Positions 7,503 through 18,894 of a DNA stretch of 64,000 bases are shown piece after piece. The DNA comes from Brevibacterium sanguinis (GTDB taxonomy: Bacteria > Actinomycetota > Actinomycetes > Actinomycetales > Brevibacteriaceae), in contig NZ_QNSB01000005.1 in assembly GCF_003315415.1 (NCBI RefSeq), positions 124,001 through 188,000 on the forward strand. Direction: 5' to 3'. The notes under the pieces are model-generated. The model did no database searches, had not been told where the DNA came from, and was given only the letters and a program-made list of their open reading frames with translations. Made by a program: the position numbers and the translations under genes. The number at the start of each line of letters is the position of its first letter. Position 1 is the first letter of the stretch.

Positions 7503-8756
7503 TTGACTGAGACGATGAACGAACAGAGGCTGGATCTCGAAGAGCTTGTGCGCTCGGGCGGAATCGAGACCTACTTCGCGCCAGTCGTCGATTCCCTCAC
7601 CTTCGACAAGGTCGGCTACCAGATCTTCCAAGCCCCCGTCGGGGATCCCGCGCTCGGTCATGCGGAATCGGAGAACCTCCGTCGCGCCATGCACTCCTCT
7701 GAGCTCATCGGCGACATCGACGCCTCCCTGCGGGACACCGCCATCAGAACCGCCGAGGCGGCGGGCCTTCCGAACTCGAATCGTCTGTTCATCCGCGCGG
7801 AGGAGGAGTCCTTCGCGACGCTCGAGGATCGCACCGCCGAGCCGGATCGCTCGGTGATCCTGCAGCTCGATGCGTCCCGGGTGTCCTCGTCACCGGCGTC
7901 GGTCCTGCGCTCCGTGCGTCAGGCCCGCTCGATGGGCTGGGGTGTGGGCATGTCCGCGGTCGGAGCCGACCTGCGCAGCGCGTCGTTCGTGCCCCTCGTC
8001 AATCCCTCCGTCGTCGGCCTGCACCCCGATGTCCTGCGCATCGACTGCGATTCGCACCTCGCCGAGCTCAACCGCCTGCTCCATGCCCACCTCGAGAGGA
8101 CGAACGCCGTCATCCTCGCCGAGGGGGTGTCCTCGGAGGCCGACCTCGACCGGGTGCGGGCGCTCGGCGCACGGTACATGTCCGGCCCCTACTTCGGCCG
8201 GTCGACCCGATCGCCCGAACCGTTCGAGCAGCCGATCGAGGATGCGCTGGCCGATCATCATTCCCGCAATCTCCCGGCGACAGGCACTCCCTACTCGATC
8301 GCTCAGGGCCTGCACCGCGAGCCGCTGGTGATGAACTGGGAGCTCCTGCTCAAGCAGATCGCCGCCCTCGAGGAGCGCGCCCTGGCCTCGGGTGCCGCCA
8401 CCATCGCCCTCGGGGTCTTCGGCGAGGACGAGACGTTCTCCCAGGCGACCCACGAGCGCTACGAGCGCATCCGTGACACGGTCGGCCTGACCGCGATGTT
8501 CTCCGGCGGCTTCACCATCCCGCCGGTTCCCGGCGTGCGCGGCGGAATCGCCGACGCCTCCGACCCGATCCGCAACGAGCACGGGGTCGTCGTGGTCGGC
8601 CCCGACTGGTCCGGGCTCGTCGCGGCCTCGAAGCGCAACGGCCCCGGCAGCGACGGGCAGACGATGTACGACGTCTACATCACCACCGAGCGCTACACCT
8701 GTGTCGACGCCGCTCGCAGCGTGCTGACGCGGATCATGCCTGCAGTCGACGAGTGA
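7503..8756 (+). CDS. Degenerate EAL domain plus DICT sensory domain protein
   Basis: A 417-residue two-domain protein. Residues about 15-245 follow the EAL phosphodiesterase pattern (YFAPVVDSLTFDKVGYQIF, then ILAEGVSSEADLDRVRALGARYMSGPYFGR), but the signature Glu-Ala-Leu is replaced by Gln-Ile-Phe and other metal ligands are not evident. Cyclic-di-GMP hydrolysis is therefore unlikely, and ligand binding or protein interaction is the probable role. Residues about 260-410 resemble the DICT domain linked to bacterial light or nucleotide signalling. The start is TTG 7503, because a GGAAGGA ribosome site lies seven bases upstream; ATG 7515 is the alternative. It is monocistronic, ahead of a tRNA. 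Confidence 0.75.
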   Translation: MTETMNEQRLDLEELVRSGGIETYFAPVVDSLTFDKVGYQIFQAPVGDPALGHAESENLRRAMHSSELIGDIDASLRDTAIRTAEAAGLPNSNRLFIRAEEESFATLEDRTAEPDRSVILQLDASRVSSSPASVLRSVRQARSMGWGVGMSAVGADLRSASFVPLVNPSVVGLHPDVLRIDCDSHLAELNRLLHAHLERTNAVILAEGVSSEADLDRVRALGARYMSGPYFGRSTRSPEPFEQPIEDALADHHSRNLPATGTPYSIAQGLHREPLVMNWELLLKQIAALEERALASGAATIALGVFGEDETFSQATHERYERIRDTVGLTAMFSGGFTIPPVPGVRGGIADASDPIRNEHGVVVVGPDWSGLVAASKRNGPGSDGQTMYDVYITTERYTCVDAARSVLTRIMPAVDE

Positions 8757-8816
8757 CGCCGGCGTGTCCCCGGAATGGGTGCACGCCCCGGGCGGGTGCT
8801 AATCTTGTGTCGGTCT

Positions 8817-8890
8817 GCCCCCGTAGCTCAGCTGGTCAGAGCAGGGAACTCATAATTCTTTGGTCGCCGGTTCAAGTCCGGCCGGGGGCA
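8817..8890 (+). tRNA. tRNA-Met or tRNA-Ile2 (CAT)
   Basis: A full cloverleaf of 74 bases: acceptor stem 8817-8823 with 8883-8889 (seven Watson-Crick pairs), D stem GCTC/GAGC, anticodon stem with two G-T pairs and loop CTCATAA giving CAT at 8851-8853. Only CC of the CCA is present. The CAT anticodon serves both elongator Met and lysidine-modified Ile; the sequence alone does not settle which, and Met is favoured. Confidence 0.93.
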
Positions 8891-8904
8891 CCGATCCATG
8901 CAGG

Positions 8905-8932
8905 GCCCCACCAGCGCATGCGCCGGTGGGGC
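8905..8932 (+). terminator. Terminator of tRNA-Met
   Basis: Stem GCCCCACC (8905-8912) with GGTGGGGC (8925-8932), extended by an inner GCGC pairing and followed by TTCG, starts 15 bases after the tRNA. Confidence 0.7.
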
Positions 8933-9035
8933 TTCGTCGTTCAGATGGCTGCCCTGCCGGCAGAGAGAATGCCGCACCCCGCAGTCCGGTCGCACATCAC
9001 GATTCGATACCGGGCGCCACCAGGCGGTTTGGTGT

Positions 9036-9064
9036 TTGGTCTCACCGTGATTCTCGTCTATCAT
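9036..9064 (+). promoter_or_regulatory. Predicted promoter of the DUF3145 gene
   Basis: TTGGTC at 9036-9041, a 17-base spacer and TATCAT at 9059-9064; the start codon is 58 bases further on, with GTAGGAGG as ribosome site. Confidence 0.5.
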
Positions 9065-9122
9065 GGGCCCTGTACCTCCGTTCGGATCGTAGGGGAAGAC
9101 GTATCCGAGGTAGGAGGCACAC

Positions 9123-9620
9123 ATGGATATGACACAGGGCGTACTCTTCGTCCACTCAGCACCTCGCGCGCTCTGCCCGCACATCGAATGGGCAGCGGGC
9201 GGGGCGATCGGCGCACAAGCGCGCTTCGACTGGACACCCCAGCCGGCGGCGCGAGGCCTTGTGCGCGCGGAAGTCTGCTGGCGCGCGCCCGCGGGCTCCG
9301 GGGCCCGCATCGCATCCGCTCTGCGCGGATGGGACTCGCTGCGCTACGAGGTCACCGAGGAACCCTCCGCGGGAGTCGACGGCGGTCGCTGGAGCCACAC
9401 CCCTGATCTCGGCATCTACCATGCCGTGACGGATTCGGCGGGCAACATCATGGTGCCCGAGGACCGCATCCGCTCGGTCATGGAACGCGCTGCCGGAGAC
9501 CCCGTCAAACTCGCCGAGGAGATGGCTCTCGCCCTCGGCGAGGCGTGGGACGAGGAACTCGACGCCTTCCGTCATGCCGGCGAGGGCGCACCCGTGCGCT
9601 GGCTGACCAAGGTCGGCTGA
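9123..9620 (+). CDS. DUF3145 domain protein
   Basis: A 165-residue protein found almost only in Actinobacteria and commonly near fatty-acid synthesis genes. It is recognised from its N-terminus (GVLFVHSAPRALCPHIEWA), the tryptophan-rich middle (ARFDWTPQPAARGLVRAEV and RGWDSLRYEVTEEPS) and the conserved C-terminal LGEAWDEELDAFRHAG. No catalytic motif, signal peptide or membrane span is seen and the function is unknown. ATG 9123 has a strong GTAGGAGG ribosome site. It converges with the fab cluster; a 19-bp hairpin separates them. Confidence 0.88.
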   Translation: MDMTQGVLFVHSAPRALCPHIEWAAGGAIGAQARFDWTPQPAARGLVRAEVCWRAPAGSGARIASALRGWDSLRYEVTEEPSAGVDGGRWSHTPDLGIYHAVTDSAGNIMVPEDRIRSVMERAAGDPVKLAEEMALALGEAWDEELDAFRHAGEGAPVRWLTKVG

Positions 9621-9741
9621 ACCGGAACCGACTCTCCCCACCTCGGCCGACCGGGTTCTCCTCCGATGAGCACCGGTCGGCGGGAATCGAGCTTGCGCTG
9701 ACCGGACGGTGAGCGTCCCGACCTCCTGCTTCAGCCGATGC

Positions 9742-9788
9742 CGCCCCGAGGGGCACGCTGTCCTACCTCCAGCGTGCCCCTCGGGGCG
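9742..9788 (+). terminator. Strong intergenic hairpin (terminator of the DUF3145 gene)
   Basis: A perfect 19-bp stem (9742-9760 with 9770-9788) and 9-base loop, followed by TTCGTCCTTCC. It is the main feature of the 308-base gap 9621-9928 and could stop transcription from both sides. Confidence 0.7.
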
Positions 9789-9848
9789 TTCGTCCTTCCC
9801 GCGGTCGGCGCGCACACGACGCGACGATGTCGGCACCGCAGACGACGA

Positions 9849-9885
9849 GAGGCCCCGGCGGATTGGCGGATTCCGCCGGGGCCTC
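9849..9885 (-). terminator. Hairpin after fabF
   Basis: A perfect 13-bp stem (9849-9861 with 9873-9885), 11-base loop, 43 bases beyond the fabF stop on the minus strand. It probably ends the fab transcript. Confidence 0.65.
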
Positions 9886-9928
9886 ACCTCTCACGCAGCC
9901 GGGTGCCGCACGAGTGCCACTCAGATCA

Positions 9929-11170
9929 TCAGACGGACTTGAACGCGACGACGGCGTTGTGGCCGCCGAAGCCGAAGGAGTTCGAGATCGCCGCGATGTC
10001 GCCGGCGGGCAGATCGGCCGGGGTGTCCCGGACGATGTTGATGTGGACCTCGGGATCGACCGTGTCGATGTTGATCGTCGGGGGAGCCTTGCGCTCCTGC
10101 AGCGCCTTGACGGTGAGGATCGACTCGACGGCACCGGTTCCGCCGAGCAGGTGACCGGTCATCGACTTGGTCGCGCTGACCAGCGCATCGTCGATGTGCG
10201 AGCCGAGCAGCTCGTGGATCGCGACCGATTCGGGGATGTCGCCGACCGGGGTGGACGTCGCGTGGGCGTTGACATGCTTGATGTCGGCAGGCGACAGGCC
10301 TGCCGAGTCGAGGGCCTCCTGCATCGCCCGCAGAGCGTACTTCCCGCCGGGCTCGCCGCCGGTGATGTGGTAGGCGTCGTTCGAGATTCCCCAGCTGGCC
10401 ACCTCGGCGTAGATCTTCGCCCCGCGCGCTTTCGCGTGCTCCTCGGTCTCGAGGATCAGGGTGCCGGAGCCCTCGCCCATGACGAAGCCGTCGCGGTCGA
10501 CGTCGTAGGGCCGTGATGCGGTCTCGGGGGAATCGGTGCGACGGGACAGCGCCTGCATCGAATTGAACGCCGCCAGGGTGATCGGATGGATGGCCGCCTC
10601 GGAACCGCCGGCGATGACGACATCGGCCTGACCGGAACTGACGAGGTCGTAGGCGTGGCCCAGGCTCTCGGTCGACGAGGCGCAGGCCGAGACGAGGGTC
10701 TGCACACCGGCCCGGGCCTTGAACTCCATGCCGATGGCCGCAGCGGGACCGTTGGGCATGAGCATCGGCACGGTCAGGGGCATGACCCGCCGGGGACCCT
10801 CGGACTGCAGGGTGTCCCATGCGTCGAGAAGGGTCCAGACACCACCGATTCCGGTCGACCAGGCGACTGCCGTCCTGTCCGGGTCGGTCTCCTCGAGCCC
10901 GGCATCGGCCATCGCCTCGCGTGCGGAGATGAGGGCGAACTGGCTGGAGGGGTCGAGACGCTTGGCCTGCACTCGCTTGAGCTTGTCGGGGACGACCTGT
11001 GGGTCGACCTGCGCGGCGAAATCGACGGTCAAGCCGTACTTCTCCGCCCAATCGTTGTCCATCGTGTGGACGCCGGACACGCCTGCCAGAACGGCTTGCC
11101 ACGTGGCATCGGCTGTTGCGCCCAGTGGGGTCACCGCACCAATCCCGGTGACGACAACTTTAGGTGTCAT
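9929..11170 (-). CDS. fabF: 3-oxoacyl-ACP synthase II (beta-ketoacyl-ACP synthase)
   Basis: A 413-residue condensing enzyme that elongates acyl-ACP with malonyl-ACP in the cytosolic type II fatty-acid pathway. The Cys-His-His triad is visible: nucleophile in LVSACASSTES (about residue 167), histidine in VNAHATSTPVGD and histidine in KSMTGHLLGGTGAVES. The ending SNSFGFGGHNAVVAF is the standard thiolase-fold C-terminus. The start is ATG 11170 (MTPKVVVTGIGAVTPLG); an in-frame start 13 codons upstream adds unconserved sequence. It is the last gene of the fasR-fabD-fabH-acpP-fabF run, 78 bases after acpP. Confidence 0.96.
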   Translation of the reverse strand: MTPKVVVTGIGAVTPLGATADATWQAVLAGVSGVHTMDNDWAEKYGLTVDFAAQVDPQVVPDKLKRVQAKRLDPSSQFALISAREAMADAGLEETDPDRTAVAWSTGIGGVWTLLDAWDTLQSEGPRRVMPLTVPMLMPNGPAAAIGMEFKARAGVQTLVSACASSTESLGHAYDLVSSGQADVVIAGGSEAAIHPITLAAFNSMQALSRRTDSPETASRPYDVDRDGFVMGEGSGTLILETEEHAKARGAKIYAEVASWGISNDAYHITGGEPGGKYALRAMQEALDSAGLSPADIKHVNAHATSTPVGDIPESVAIHELLGSHIDDALVSATKSMTGHLLGGTGAVESILTVKALQERKAPPTINIDTVDPEVHINIVRDTPADLPAGDIAAISNSFGFGGHNAVVAFKSV

Positions 11171-11248
11171 GGTACAAACCTCGTCGATAGTGTCGAAAAG
11201 TGTGGACACGGCCCGCCGGTGGACGGGCCGTGTTCTCAGGTCAGGCGC

Positions 11249-11500
11249 TCAGGCTTCCTGAGCCTTGTTGATGTAGTCAACGGCGTCCTGGACGGTGACG
11301 AGGTCCTTGACGTCGTCGTCCGGGATCTTCACTCCGAACTTCTTCTCGGCGTTGACGACGATCGTCATCATCGAGATGGAGTCGATGTCGAGGTCATCGG
11401 TGAAGGACTTGTTCGGCTCGACCGCTTCGGTGGCCAGTCCGGTCTCTTCGTTGACGATCTCTGCCAGTCCGGCGAGGACTTCAGCTTCGGTGAATGCCAT
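11249..11500 (-). CDS. acpP: Acyl carrier protein
   Basis: An 83-residue acidic protein that carries the growing fatty acyl chain on phosphopantetheine. The attachment serine is in DLDIDSISMMTIV (about residue 41), where DSI replaces the more common DSL, as is seen in actinobacterial ACPs. The start is ATG 11500, preceded by AGGAAAG. It lies between fabH and fabF, the standard order for actinobacterial type II synthase clusters. Confidence 0.95.
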   Translation of the reverse strand: MAFTEAEVLAGLAEIVNEETGLATEAVEPNKSFTDDLDIDSISMMTIVVNAEKKFGVKIPDDDVKDLVTVQDAVDYINKAQEA

Positions 11501-11617
11501 TTCTTTCCTACTTTCTAGTGACAACCGAGAGGTGCTCGGTCGGGTTCGGAACTTTTCGACGAGTGTCCCGCCGAACATCTTAGGACATCCGCGGAGGAAT
11601 TCCGCGAACGAGGTGGG

Positions 11618-12619
11618 TTAAGGGAGGCGGATCACTTGCGCGCCGTAGACGAGACCGGCCCCGAATCCCATCTGCAGGGCGAGGCCGCCGCTGAGCTCGG
11701 GCTGCTCGCGCAGGAGCCGCTCGGTCGCCAGGGGGATCGATGCCGCCGAGGTGTTGCCGTTGTCGGCGATGTCCCTGGCGATGACGACGGTCTCGGGCAG
11801 CTTCAGCTGCTTGGCGAGCTCGTCGATGATGCGCATGTTCGCCTGGTGGGGGATGAAGGCGGCCAGATCGGTGGCCTCGATGCCGGAGACTGCGAGGGCC
11901 TCCTTGGCGACCTCGGCGCCGTCCCACACGGCCCAGCGGAACACGGTCGGCCCGTCCTGACGCAGCGTCGGGAACGGGGTGTCCCGGTCGTCGCGGACGT
12001 CGATGAGGGAGTCGGTCATCCTGATCGTCGACCAGTTCTCTCCCTTCGATCCCCAGACGGTCTTCGAGATGCCGGGCTCATCGGCGGACGACACGACGAC
12101 CGCGCCGGCCCCGTCGCCGAGGATGAAGGAGATCGAGCGGTCGGTGGGGTCGATGACGTCGGAGAGCTTCTCCGCTCCGATGACGAGGATGTTGTCCATC
12201 GTCCCGGCCCGCACGAGGGCGTCGGCCTGAGCGATGCCGTAGCAGTAGCCGGCGCATGCGGCGCTGATGTCCCACGCGGGGACCGGGCCCGTGCCGATCC
12301 TGTCCGTGAGCGCGGCGGCCGCCGAGGGCGTGAAGTAGGGGAACGTCACCGTGGAGATGATCACTCCGCCGATGTCCTCCGGCTTGAGCCCGGAGGAGGC
12401 GATCGCCTCGAGGGCCGCCTCCTCGCACATCTCGAGGACGCCGACCTCGGCGCTGGCCCGCCGACGCGTGATGATGCCGGTGCGCTGCCGGATCCACTCA
12501 TCGGAGGAGTTGATCGGGCCGGCGATGTCGTCGTTCGTGACGAGGTTCTCGGCGCGGTAGGCGCCGATGCCGGCGATCTTCGAGAAGCGGCCGGACTCTG
12601 CGGTGTTCAAGGTGGGCAT
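11618..12619 (-). CDS. fabH: 3-oxoacyl-ACP synthase III
   Basis: A 333-residue KAS III enzyme that starts fatty-acid synthesis by condensing a primer acyl-CoA with malonyl-ACP; in branched-chain-fatty-acid organisms the primers are isobutyryl- or methylbutyryl-CoA. The active-site Cys is in DISAACAGYCYG (about residue 122), His in FIPHQANMRI and Asn in DIADNGNTSAASI. ATG 12619 (MPTLNTAESG) is chosen because GAAGGGAA lies upstream and longer versions run into fabD. It is 19 bases downstream of fabD. Confidence 0.95.
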   Translation of the reverse strand: MPTLNTAESGRFSKIAGIGAYRAENLVTNDDIAGPINSSDEWIRQRTGIITRRRASAEVGVLEMCEEAALEAIASSGLKPEDIGGVIISTVTFPYFTPSAAAALTDRIGTGPVPAWDISAACAGYCYGIAQADALVRAGTMDNILVIGAEKLSDVIDPTDRSISFILGDGAGAVVVSSADEPGISKTVWGSKGENWSTIRMTDSLIDVRDDRDTPFPTLRQDGPTVFRWAVWDGAEVAKEALAVSGIEATDLAAFIPHQANMRIIDELAKQLKLPETVVIARDIADNGNTSAASIPLATERLLREQPELSGGLALQMGFGAGLVYGAQVIRLP

Positions 12620-12638
12620 GAGGTGTTCCCTTCGAGGT

Positions 12639-13544
12639 TCAGGCGTGGGCGGAGGCGAATTCGCGCGCGCCGTCGAGATCGGCGGCGGACTTGATGGCGA
12701 ACGTCTCCACACCCTTCATGGCGCGGCGGGCGATCCCCGTCAGCGTGCCGCCGGGGACGAGCTCGATGAGGCCGGTGACCCCGGCGCTCACGAGCGTCTC
12801 CTGGCACAGGTCCCAGCGGACGGGGTTCGTCACCTGCTTGACGAGCAGTTCGATGTACGTCTCTCCCGACTGCACGACGGATCCATCGGCGTTGGTGATG
12901 ATCGGCACCGAGGGGTCGGCGGCGTCGATGTGCCGCGCGGTGTCGACGAGTTCGTTCGTCGCAGGCCGCATGTACTCGGTGTGGAACGCGCCGGCCACGG
13001 CCAGCGGGATGACCCGGGCCCGCTCCGGCGGGTTCTCCGCGAGCGCGGCCAGGCTGTCGAGGGAGCCGGCGGCCACGGTCTGACCGCCGCCGTTGACATT
13101 GGCCGGAGCCGCGCCGGCCGCGTCGATGGCCGCGAGCACGTCAGCGGCCTCTCCGCCGACGACCGCCGCCATCCCTGTCGGCGTCTGGGCTGCCGCGCCG
13201 GCCATCGCCTGACCGCGTACGGCGACGAAGCGCATGGCGTCGGCCGGCGAGAGGATGCCGGCGATCTGCGCGGCCGCGATCTCACCGACGGAGTGACCGG
13301 CGACGAAGGCCGGGGTGACGCCGAGCTCCTGGGCGCAGGCGATCGCCGAGGCGACGAGCAGGGGCTGCGCCAGCGCCGTGTCCTTGATCGTCTCGTCATC
13401 CGATTCGGTGCCGTGCATCCTGAGGTCGATCCCCGAGACGGTGGCGAGTTCGTCGATCTGTGCGGAGAAGCCCTCGAGCTCCAGGAAGGAGGAGAGGAAT
13501 CCCGACTTCTGGGCGCCCTGGCCCGGACACGTGATGGCTAGCAC
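12639..13544 (-). CDS. fabD: Malonyl-CoA:ACP transacylase
   Basis: A 301-residue enzyme that moves malonate from CoA to ACP. The hallmark motifs are CPGQGAQKSGFL at the N-terminus, the nucleophile elbow GHSVGEIAAAQIAG (serine at about residue 93) and AGAFHTEYM with the catalytic histidine. The start codon is GTG 13544, with a GAGAGAA region upstream. It is the first enzyme gene after the PucR-type regulator, the arrangement known from Streptomyces, where the regulator activates the cluster. Confidence 0.95.
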   Translation of the reverse strand: MLAITCPGQGAQKSGFLSSFLELEGFSAQIDELATVSGIDLRMHGTESDDETIKDTALAQPLLVASAIACAQELGVTPAFVAGHSVGEIAAAQIAGILSPADAMRFVAVRGQAMAGAAAQTPTGMAAVVGGEAADVLAAIDAAGAAPANVNGGGQTVAAGSLDSLAALAENPPERARVIPLAVAGAFHTEYMRPATNELVDTARHIDAADPSVPIITNADGSVVQSGETYIELLVKQVTNPVRWDLCQETLVSAGVTGLIELVPGGTLTGIARRAMKGVETFAIKSAADLDGAREFASAHA

Positions 13545-13601
13545 TGAAGTTCTCTCTTTTCGCTCGGCGACGTGATCAATCTAGTGGATGGTGGGTTCTG
13601 C

Positions 13602-14801
13602 TCACCCGGATTTGTCGGACAGCGACAACAGTCCGGCATCTGACAGTCGTCCGTACACCAAGGCGATGTGGATGACGAACGCATCGCGCGCGACCGTCGG
13701 GTCCAGCGAGATCACCTCGGTGATCTTCCGCAGACGGTAGCGCACCGTATTGGGATGGACGGACAGGGCCTTCGCGGTCGCCTCCAGGGAGGAGCCGAAC
13801 TCGACGTAGGCGCTGACGGTCTTGAGCAGCTGGCCCGTTCCCGAGGTCAGCGGCTCGTAGTAGCGGGAGATGAGTTCGGTCAGGGCGACGGTGTCCCCGG
13901 CCAGCGCCCGTTCGGGCAGCAGCTCCTCGGCCCGCACCGGACGCGGTGAGTCGGGGCGCGCGGTGACCGCCTTGAGTGCCATGATCGCCGCCTTCGCCGA
14001 GGTGGCCGCCTCGGCGAGACTCGAGACGCTGGGTCCGACGATGACCTCGGAGGGCCCGAAGCACTCCGAGAGCGCCTCGACGGCCGGGTCGAGGTCGGTG
14101 ACACCGCCGAGGACGATGAGGAGCCGGTTCTCGTGGATGCCCACGAGCGCGTCCTCGGCCCATTTTCGGGCCCGACGCCGGATCTCGTCGACCCCGCGTT
14201 TGGCCGAACGCTGCGGGGCGCGGCCGACGAGGACGGTGACCGGACCCTCGGACTGCCACCCGAACGCGGCGGTGCGGCTGGCGAGCTCGTCGACCGAGTC
14301 CCCGCGGACGAGGGCGTCGACGACCATCGCCTCGAGGCGGGCGTCCCAGCTGCCGCGCGCCTCGGCGGCCCGGGCGTAGACGTCGGCGGCGGCGAAGGCG
14401 ATCTCCCGGGAGTAGACGAGCACCGCCTCGCGCAGGGCCGGCTGCTCGGCGGAGCGGGCGATGTCGGGCACCCGCTCCTCGACCACCTCGACGACGACCT
14501 TGAGCAGCTGCAGTGTCTGCTGCAGGCTGACGGAGCGGATGAGGTCGCGCGGAGCGGACTTGAAGATCTCGGACACCACGCGCAGGTCCGTGTCCGGGCG
14601 GCGGTACCAGTCGATGAAGGAGGAGATGCCGGACTGGGCGAGCAGGCTCACCCAGGAGCGATCCGAGGGGGACATGCTGCGATACCAGGGGAGGCGGGAC
14701 TCGAGTCTCTGCAGCGTCACTGTGGAAAGGACTCCCACTCCCGCCCGCAGTCGACGTCCTGTCTCTGCACGGCGCCGGAGGGTCTCGGCGTCAGTTGTCA
14801 T
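13602..14801 (-). CDS. PucR/CdaR-type regulator, probable fatty-acid synthesis activator (FasR-like)
   Basis: A 399-residue regulator with a GGDEF-like PucR middle domain (about residues 170-290) and a C-terminal helix-turn-helix (ATAKALSVHPNTVRYRLRKI). The position directly upstream of fabD and the length match Streptomyces FasR, a positive regulator of the fabD-fabH-acpP-fabF operon; the same role is inferred here. The start is ATG 14801. A 15-base inverted repeat 24 bases upstream could be its own operator. The gap to fabD is 57 bases and may hold a separate fab promoter. Confidence 0.82.
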   Translation of the reverse strand: MTTDAETLRRRAETGRRLRAGVGVLSTVTLQRLESRLPWYRSMSPSDRSWVSLLAQSGISSFIDWYRRPDTDLRVVSEIFKSAPRDLIRSVSLQQTLQLLKVVVEVVEERVPDIARSAEQPALREAVLVYSREIAFAAADVYARAAEARGSWDARLEAMVVDALVRGDSVDELASRTAAFGWQSEGPVTVLVGRAPQRSAKRGVDEIRRRARKWAEDALVGIHENRLLIVLGGVTDLDPAVEALSECFGPSEVIVGPSVSSLAEAATSAKAAIMALKAVTARPDSPRPVRAEELLPERALAGDTVALTELISRYYEPLTSGTGQLLKTVSAYVEFGSSLEATAKALSVHPNTVRYRLRKITEVISLDPTVARDAFVIHIALVYGRLSDAGLLSLSDKSG

Positions 14802-14824
14802 GAGGACTACCTTAAAGGATCGGC

Positions 14825-14839
14825 GACAATCGGATTGTC
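14825..14839 (-). promoter_or_regulatory. Inverted repeat, candidate FasR autoregulatory operator
   Basis: GACAATC (14825-14831), one base, GATTGTC (14833-14839): a perfect 7-1-7 inverted repeat 24 bases ahead of the regulator's start codon. Operator function is inferred. Confidence 0.45.
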
Positions 14840-14870
14840 CGACACCGCCAAAGACGAGGCGAAACGCACA

Positions 14871-14905
14871 AATATGGCCGAAGCCTTGTCGACTTCGGCC
14901 ATATT
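14871..14905 (-). terminator. Terminator of aceE
   Basis: A perfect 13-bp AT-rich-ended stem (14871-14883 with 14893-14905), 9-base loop, 25 bases beyond the aceE stop, followed on the minus strand by TTTGTGCGTTT. Confidence 0.75.
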
Positions 14906-14929
14906 CGCGGTGCGCTGCTCAGTGTCGGC

Positions 14930-17692
<2,763 letters not shown>

Positions 17693-17974
17693 GGTGAGTT
17701 CCTCTCTGTCGCTGTCGTCATCTTCCCGGTGGTCGAAGATCACGCGATCAAGTGGACGACAGGTCTGATCGAGACTGAGCGCAGGGTCCACCCGATTCAC
17801 TCATCAGCCTAGTCCTCTCGCCCGGGGTTCGTCGGGCCGGATCCTTGTGAGATGTCCGACCGCCAGTCGAGCTGTCGGCAGGTGCCTGCGATTCGCTGTC
17901 GTTTGCCGATGAATGCGGTCGTTGGGGCGCGTGGCCATTTGCGCCTCGACCACAGTTGACGGAACAATGAGACC

Positions 17975-18418
17975 ATGAGCAACTCCGCTTCGGAAAGGAC
18001 ATCTTCCACGTCGACTCTCCCGTCGGAACTCGGCCAGAATCTTGGGCTGAAAACGGGGGACTATGTGCAAGAAATCGGCTACGACGATGACGTCGATCTT
18101 GATCTGTGTCAGGCGATCGAGAGAATCACTGGTGAGAAGATCGCAGACGGGGATGTCGACGACGTGTTCGATGTCATCCTCATGTGGTGGCGCTCCGACG
18201 ACGATGATCTCATCGACGGTCTCGTCGATGCCCAGGTCACGTTGAAGGAAGGGGGAGTCGTGTGGCTGCTGACTCCCAAGGCCAACCGCCCCGGCCACAT
18301 CAGCCCGGCCGAGATCTCGGAGGCCGCTCCGACCGCGGGAATGCACGTGACCTCGACCGTCAGCGCCGCTGAGGACTGGGCCGGCTTCCGGCTCGTCGGC
18401 AAGAAGAACTATTCGTGA
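17975..18418 (+). CDS. DUF3052 domain protein
   Basis: A 147-residue soluble acidic protein of a family restricted to Actinobacteria and usually encoded between aceE and ahpE, as here. The core is recognisable from LGLKTGDYVQEIGYDDDVD, DVFDVILMWWRSDDDDLIDGLVDA and the C-terminal AEDWAGFRLVGKKN. The function is unknown. ATG 17975 lies 282 bases from the divergent aceE start, a gap that must hold promoters for both. Its stop overlaps the GTG of ahpE by four bases (GTGA), so translation is coupled. Confidence 0.85.
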   Translation: MSNSASERTSSTSTLPSELGQNLGLKTGDYVQEIGYDDDVDLDLCQAIERITGEKIADGDVDDVFDVILMWWRSDDDDLIDGLVDAQVTLKEGGVVWLLTPKANRPGHISPAEISEAAPTAGMHVTSTVSAAEDWAGFRLVGKKNYS

Positions 18419-18891
18419 TCCTGGTCCCGGGTGATCGGGCACCGGGGTTCCGCGTGCCCGATCAGTTCGGGTCCGTGCTCGACCTCGCCGAGGTGCGGCA
18501 GCGGTCGACCGTCCTGGTCGCCTTCCTCCCGTTCGCCTTCTCGCCCGTCTGCGGCGATGAGATCCGCTCCCTGCAGAGTCTCCATGAGGAGCTGGGGGAG
18601 AAGGCGGCTCCGATCGAGATCATCGGCATCACCGCCGACTCCAAGTACACGCTGGCCGCCTGGTCCGAGACCGCGGGCGTCACGTTCCGTCTGGGATCGG
18701 ACTTCTGGCCCCACGGTGAGGTCGCGCGGTCCTTCGGCGTCTTCGACGACGGCCACGGAGTCGCCGAGCGCGGAGTGTTCGTCGTCTCGACGGCGGGTAC
18801 GATCGTCAGCAGCCGTCGAGTCGCCCGGACGCAGGTCCGCGACTTCCACATCGACATCGCCGAGGCGATGAGCGCAGCCGAGAGGGGATAG
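18415..18891 (+). CDS. ahpE: Peroxiredoxin, AhpE type
   Basis: A 158-residue one-cysteine peroxiredoxin that reduces peroxides and peroxynitrite. The peroxidatic site is PFAFSPVCGDE (cysteine about residue 47; the usual Pro-x3-Thr/Ser-x2-Cys pattern with Ser). The thioredoxin-fold strands follow as IEIIGITADSKYTLAAW and GVAERGVFVVSTAGTI. No resolving cysteine is seen. In mycobacteria AhpE is recycled with mycothiol, and a mycothione reductase is encoded at the end of this window. The GTG at 18415 overlaps the DUF3052 stop. Confidence 0.88.
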   Translation: MILVPGDRAPGFRVPDQFGSVLDLAEVRQRSTVLVAFLPFAFSPVCGDEIRSLQSLHEELGEKAAPIEIIGITADSKYTLAAWSETAGVTFRLGSDFWPHGEVARSFGVFDDGHGVAERGVFVVSTAGTIVSSRRVARTQVRDFHIDIAEAMSAAERG

Positions 18892-18894
18892 ACC

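Noticed and set aside
5784..7694. 636-residue open frame antisense to the exporter gene
   Set aside because: Charged, Arg/Gly/Pro-rich translation with no family features; it is a shadow of the GC-rich exporter frame.
9742..9885. Riboswitch or small RNA between DUF3145 and fabF
   Set aside because: The two simple perfect hairpins sit exactly at the convergent gene ends and need no more than terminator function.
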